In this document: positions 5,129 to 7,371 of the stretch, piece by piece
How the letters are laid out: every line of letters begins with the position of its first letter
Numbering within the stretch: the first letter of the stretch is position 1
NCBI GenBank assembly: GCA_017541365.1
Contig: JAFXZF010000053.1
Location: forward strand, 1 to 7,371
Source: Prevotella sp.
GTDB lineage: Bacteria; Bacteroidota; Bacteroidia; Bacteroidales; Bacteroidaceae
Reading direction: 5' to 3'
DNA length: 7,371 nucleotides
Translations under genes and position numbers: made by a program
The notes under the pieces: model-generated
What the model was told of the DNA's origin: nothing
The model's database searches: none
What the model saw: only the letters and a program-made list of their open reading frames with translations

Positions 5129-5431
5129 ATGGAAAAAAGTAATTACAGTGTTCACATGAACGATGAGGGCAAACTGATGTTTGCTATCAATGCAGATGAA
5201 GAGGAAGTAGATAAGCCTTTGCTGATGTATGATGACAAGATGGCCATGTTGGTGCGCACATGGTACAGCGTGAGAGGCGTGGCGATGAGAGAGCTCACAC
5301 AGGAGGTGATTGAGGCTCTGGACAAGAATGAGGAAGTGACGATAGCGGAGTTTGATGAGAACGCAGATATCGAAAGGGTCTATCAGGCGAGAGCAAATAG
5401 AGTGAAAGACGTAAGCAGCATGTATGGGTAG
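5129..5431 (+). CDS. Small acidic protein of unknown function, operon partner of the ATPase (100 aa)
   Basis: The product is a soluble acidic protein without signal peptide, membrane helix or cysteine. A beta-rich start (YSVHMNDEGKLMFAINADEEE, about residues 6-26) leads into two helices (about 34-50 and 55-68) and an acidic strand region (EEVTIAEFDENADIERVY) before a short helical end. I recognise no family. It follows the ATPase on the same strand after 83 bp with no TAnnTTTG promoter between, so co-transcription is likely. An adaptor or substrate for the ATPase is a reasonable inference but no more. A weak AGGAAA at about 5112-5117 could serve in initiation. The stop is followed within 8 bp by an ARG-box-like site that belongs to the argR control region. 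Confidence 0.75.
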   Translation: MEKSNYSVHMNDEGKLMFAINADEEEVDKPLLMYDDKMAMLVRTWYSVRGVAMRELTQEVIEALDKNEEVTIAEFDENADIERVYQARANRVKDVSSMYG

Positions 5432-5438
5432 TCATTTA

Positions 5439-5450
5439 TGCAAATATGCA
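5439..5450. promoter_or_regulatory. Upstream half-matching ARG-box candidate
   Basis: TGCA-AATA-TGCA matches the right half of the better box at 5532-5543 (AATATGC) and has self-symmetric TGCA ends. Its centre lies about 93 bp from that box, close to nine helical turns, so a hexameric ArgR could bridge the two. Confidence 0.35.
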
Positions 5451-5476
5451 ACTTTTTTGTCTGAAAAACCAAAAAA

Positions 5477-5504
5477 CTTTATACTTTATATTTTATACTT
5501 TATT
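5477..5504 (+). repeat. Four tandem heptamers CTTTATA upstream of argR
   Basis: The units are CTTTATA (5477), CTTTATA (5484), TTTTATA (5491) and CTTTATT (5498), followed by CTTTTTT (5505-5511). The third unit covers the expected -33 position of the argR promoter, so copy-number change would move or replace that box. Confidence 0.75.
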
Positions 5505-5521
5505 CTTTTTTATTACCTTTG
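5491..5521 (+). promoter_or_regulatory. Promoter of the argR operon
   Basis: TACCTTTG (5514-5521) is a full -7 match. TTTTA (5491-5495), inside the heptamer tract, occupies the -33 position about 19 bp upstream but lacks the final G. The predicted start is near 5528, leaving about 37 nt before the argR ATG. Confidence 0.55.
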
Positions 5522-5531
5522 CACCTAATTC

Positions 5532-5543
5532 GCATAAATATGC
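5532..5543. promoter_or_regulatory. argR: ARG box (ArgR operator) at the argR transcription start
   Basis: GCATA-AA-TATGC is a perfect inverted repeat with A/T core and fits the general ArgR operator shape (GMATwwwwATKC) known from several phyla. It begins about 4 bp after the predicted start site, ideal for blocking initiation or promoter escape. Autoregulation of argR, and control of the genes read with it, is the natural reading. Confidence 0.55.
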
Positions 5544-5564
5544 AACAAAACGAAAACGGAAAAG

Positions 5565-6053
5565 ATGCTTAAGGTTTCGAAAAAGGACAGATTGGCGGCA
5601 CTGAGGCTGGTGATACTGACGAACGAGTTGGGATCACAGGAGGAGGTGATACAGGCTATGGCGAGGCAGGGCATCGCCATAACACAGGCGACGCTGTCGA
5701 GAGACATGAAGCAACTGAAGGTGGCGAAGGCAGCGAACAATGACGGGCGCTATGTGTATGCACTGCCTGAGGAGGCACAATACCGCAGGGTGCACCGTCC
5801 GGCACAAAGGGCAGAGAACATACTGCCGTCACCTGGATATAAGTCGATACAGTTTTCGGGCAACATGGGGGTGATAAAGACACACCCGGGATTTGCAAGC
5901 AGCATAGCATCAAACATAGACCAATTGGCACCTCGTGACGTGATTGGCACAATAGCTGGTGATGACACCATATTTATAGTATTGCGCGAGGGAGCGAAAC
6001 ACCTGGATGTGGTGGACCAACTGAGCGCTATAATACCGGAAATGGGAATATGA
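5565..6053 (+). CDS. argR: Arginine repressor ArgR (162 aa)
   Basis: ArgR binds ARG boxes as an arginine-bound hexamer and represses arginine biosynthesis genes. The N-terminal winged helix-turn-helix covers about residues 5-70, with SQEEVIQAMARQGIAITQAT followed by LSRDMKQL; QATLSRD (41-47) is the conserved recognition-helix motif. A short linker (70-90) leads to the oligomerisation and arginine-binding domain (92-162), with the signature GTIAGDDT at 128-135, whose two Asp residues contact L-arginine. Length is slightly above the usual 150-156, from the linker. It starts at the ATG at 5565, behind GGAAAAG and a promoter with an ARG box. The stop overlaps the next start in ATGA, indicating translational coupling with the acyltransferase. 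The family assignment is secure. Confidence 0.96.
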   Translation: MLKVSKKDRLAALRLVILTNELGSQEEVIQAMARQGIAITQATLSRDMKQLKVAKAANNDGRYVYALPEEAQYRRVHRPAQRAENILPSPGYKSIQFSGNMGVIKTHPGFASSIASNIDQLAPRDVIGTIAGDDTIFIVLREGAKHLDVVDQLSAIIPEMGI

Positions 6054-6661
6054 CTAAGGACGTAAGAATATTGGTAGCAGATGAATCGCATGAGAAATAT
6101 GTCGATTTGATTCTGGAGACTATCCGCATCGCGGCAAAGAAGCGCGGCACGGGTATAGCGGAGCGCACACATGAGTATGTGGCAACAAAGATGAAAGAAG
6201 GTAAGGCGGTGATAGCCTTAGACTCAGAGGATAACTTCGCCGGGTTCAGCTATATCGAGACATGGGGCAACAAGCACTATGTGACGACATCGGGACTGAT
6301 AGTGCATCCTGACTATCAGGGACTGGGCATAGCGAAGAGGATTAAGGACTATACATTCACCTTGGCGCGCATAAGGTGGCCTAAGGCAAAGATATTCTCA
6401 CTGACATCGGGCGATGCAGTAATGAAGATGAACACGGCACTGGGTTATGTGCCTGTGAGCTTCAATCAACTGACGGACGACGATGCCTTCTGGCGTGGCT
6501 GCGAGGGATGTACCAACCACGATATCCTGATGGCGAAGAACCGTAAGTTCTGCATCTGCACGGGTATGCTATATGACCCGGAGAAGCATAAGGGTGAACC
6601 TACGCCAGCCAGTGTGTTTCAGGATGTGATGAAAACGTTGGCGAAGAGAGGGTTGATATAA
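6050..6661 (+). CDS. GNAT acyltransferase, probable N-acylglutamate synthase of arginine synthesis (203 aa)
   Basis: The core GNAT fold runs from about residue 5 to 140: FAGFSYIETWG (63-73) is the beta-4 region, and SGLIVHPDYQGLGIAKRI (81-98) is motif A with the acyl-CoA pyrophosphate loop Q-G-L-G-I-A (90-95). GYVPVSF (132-138) follows the last helix. The C-terminal part carries Cys151-x2-Cys154 and Cys168-x-Cys170, a possible metal site. The position between argR and argG, with a 4-bp overlap on argR, points to arginine synthesis. Bacteroidetes lack a classical ArgA and can use N-succinyl intermediates (known from the N-succinylornithine transcarbamylase of Bacteroides fragilis). I recall a Bacteroides thetaiotaomicron homologue at this locus being assigned by mutant fitness as N-acylglutamate synthase. 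Acetyl- versus succinyl-CoA cannot be told from sequence. It could instead be an unrelated protein acetyltransferase. Confidence 0.85.
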   Translation: MTKDVRILVADESHEKYVDLILETIRIAAKKRGTGIAERTHEYVATKMKEGKAVIALDSEDNFAGFSYIETWGNKHYVTTSGLIVHPDYQGLGIAKRIKDYTFTLARIRWPKAKIFSLTSGDAVMKMNTALGYVPVSFNQLTDDDAFWRGCEGCTNHDILMAKNRKFCICTGMLYDPEKHKGEPTPASVFQDVMKTLAKRGLI

Positions 6662-6663
6662 AA

Positions 6664-6712
6664 GGTTCAAGCGCTTCGCTAGTTCAAAAGTTCAAGAGTT
6701 CAAAGGTTCAAA
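6664..6712 (+). repeat. Tandem octamers AGTTCAAR upstream of argG
   Basis: AGTTCAAA (6681), AGTTCAAG (6689), AGTTCAAA (6697) and GGTTCAAA (6705) follow each other without gaps. A fifth copy, GGTTCAA (6664-6670), is separated from them by the mini-hairpin AGCG-CTT-CGCT (6670-6680). The tract fills most of the 65-bp gap before argG; I see no ARG box or TAnnTTTG promoter in that gap. Confidence 0.8.
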
Positions 6713-6726
6713 GTAAATTTAAAGAT

Positions 6727-7371
6727 ATGGCTAAGAAAAAAGTAGTTGTAGCATTTAGTGGAGGTCTGGATACCTCTTACACAGTGATGAAGTTGGCACA
6801 GGACGGATACGAGGTGTATGCCGCTTGCGCTAATACGGGTGGTTTCTCTGCTGAGCAGTTGAAGACCAACGAGGAGAACGCCTATAAGTTAGGCGCAGTG
6901 AAGTATGTCACGCTGGACGTGACACAAGAGTATTACGAGAAGTCGTTGAAGTACATGGTGTATGGCAACGTGCTGCGTAACAACTGCTACCCTATCTCTG
7001 TATCGTCAGAGCGTATATTCCAGGCTATCGCCATAGCACGCTATGCCAATGAGATAGGTGCCGATGCCATAGCTCACGGCTCAACTGGTGCCGGCAATGA
7101 CCAGATAAGGTTTGACATGACATTCCTGGTGATGGCTCCTGGCGTGGAGATTATCACTCTGACACGCGACGGCAACCTGAGTCGTCAGGAGGAGATAGAC
7201 TACCTGAACGAGCACGGGTTCTATGCTGACTTCACAAAGTTGAAGTATTCATACAACGTGGGAATATGGGGCACCAGCATCTGTGGCGGCGAGATACTCG
7301 ACTCAAAGCAGGGCTTGCCTGAGAGTGCTTACCTGAAGCACCCAACGAAGGAGGGTCCAGAGACCTTGAAG
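6727..7371 (+). CDS. argG: Argininosuccinate synthase, N-terminal 215 residues (runs off right edge)
   Basis: ArgG joins citrulline and aspartate with ATP (to AMP and PPi) to form argininosuccinate in the cytoplasm, the penultimate step to arginine. The start at 6727 gives MAKKKVVVAFSGGLDTSYT; SGGLDTS (11-17) is the PP-loop of N-type ATP pyrophosphatases. NVLRNNCYPISVSSER carries the citrulline/aspartate-binding region, and GSTGAGNDQIRFD (118-130) is the highly conserved aspartate/citrulline site of this family. The frame is open to the last base; the full protein is usually about 400 residues, so about half is present. It lies 65 bp after the acyltransferase on the same strand, most likely in the argR operon, with an octamer repeat tract in its leader. 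The identification is firm. Confidence 0.96.
   Translation, partial: MAKKKVVVAFSGGLDTSYTVMKLAQDGYEVYAACANTGGFSAEQLKTNEENAYKLGAVKYVTLDVTQEYYEKSLKYMVYGNVLRNNCYPISVSSERIFQAIAIARYANEIGADAIAHGSTGAGNDQIRFDMTFLVMAPGVEIITLTRDGNLSRQEEIDYLNEHGFYADFTKLKYSYNVGIWGTSICGGEILDSKQGLPESAYLKHPTKEGPETLK

Noticed and set aside
5451..5477. Intrinsic terminator after the 100-aa gene (ACTTTTTTG ... CAAAAAACT)
   Set aside because: The pairing is only A/T with a long loop, and no G/C stem precedes the T-run.
5750..6172. 140-codon minus-strand frame over argR and the acyltransferase
   Set aside because: Both plus-strand genes have diagnostic motifs and overlapping start/stop; this is antisense noise.

Overview
The window looks like chromosomal DNA of a Bacteroidales bacterium, probably Prevotella or a close relative. 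Three things point there. Intergenic regions carry the Bacteroidetes sigma-ABfr promoter pattern (TTTG, 19-20 bp, TAnnTTTG). Start codons have A-rich leaders without strong Shine-Dalgarno sites. The gene order argR - GNAT acyltransferase - argG matches the arginine cluster I know from Bacteroides-type genomes. Species assignment is an inference.

Layout. Positions 1-141 (minus) hold the N-terminus of a nitroreductase-family protein that runs off the left edge. A divergent promoter at 215-246 faces a small four-helix membrane protein (405-701), whose stop codon lies inside a perfect 12-bp terminator hairpin (691-720). After a gene-poor 200-bp gap comes a secreted protein of unknown function (903-1721, plus). 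It converges on a membrane-anchored alpha/beta hydrolase (1867-2805, minus). A 431-bp gene-free region (2806-3236) then holds two divergent promoters, a 24-bp palindrome and several kinds of repeats. It leads into a CbxX/CfxQ-type AAA+ ATPase (3237-5045) and a 100-residue acidic protein (5129-5431).

The right end is an arginine biosynthesis cluster. argR (5565-6053) overlaps by 4 bp a GNAT acyltransferase (6050-6661), which is likely the first enzyme of the pathway, N-acylglutamate synthase. argG (6727 to the window end) encodes argininosuccinate synthase and is cut by the edge. argR has a near-ideal ARG box just downstream of its promoter -7 element and a second, half-matching site about 93 bp upstream, which fits autoregulation.

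The most unusual material is outside the textbook genes. The AAA+ ATPase has an unrecognised beta-rich and helical N-terminal half, joined to its motor by an Asn/Asp/Pro linker. That linker is encoded by telomere-like AACCCT hexamers and a small G+C-rich palindrome. Four successive leaders (ATPase, 100-aa gene, argR, argG) each carry short tandem repeats of a different sequence but similar 7-8-nt unit length. Several are punctuated by mini-hairpins with 3-nt loops. I see no rRNA, tRNA, CRISPR array, insertion sequence or recognisable riboswitch.
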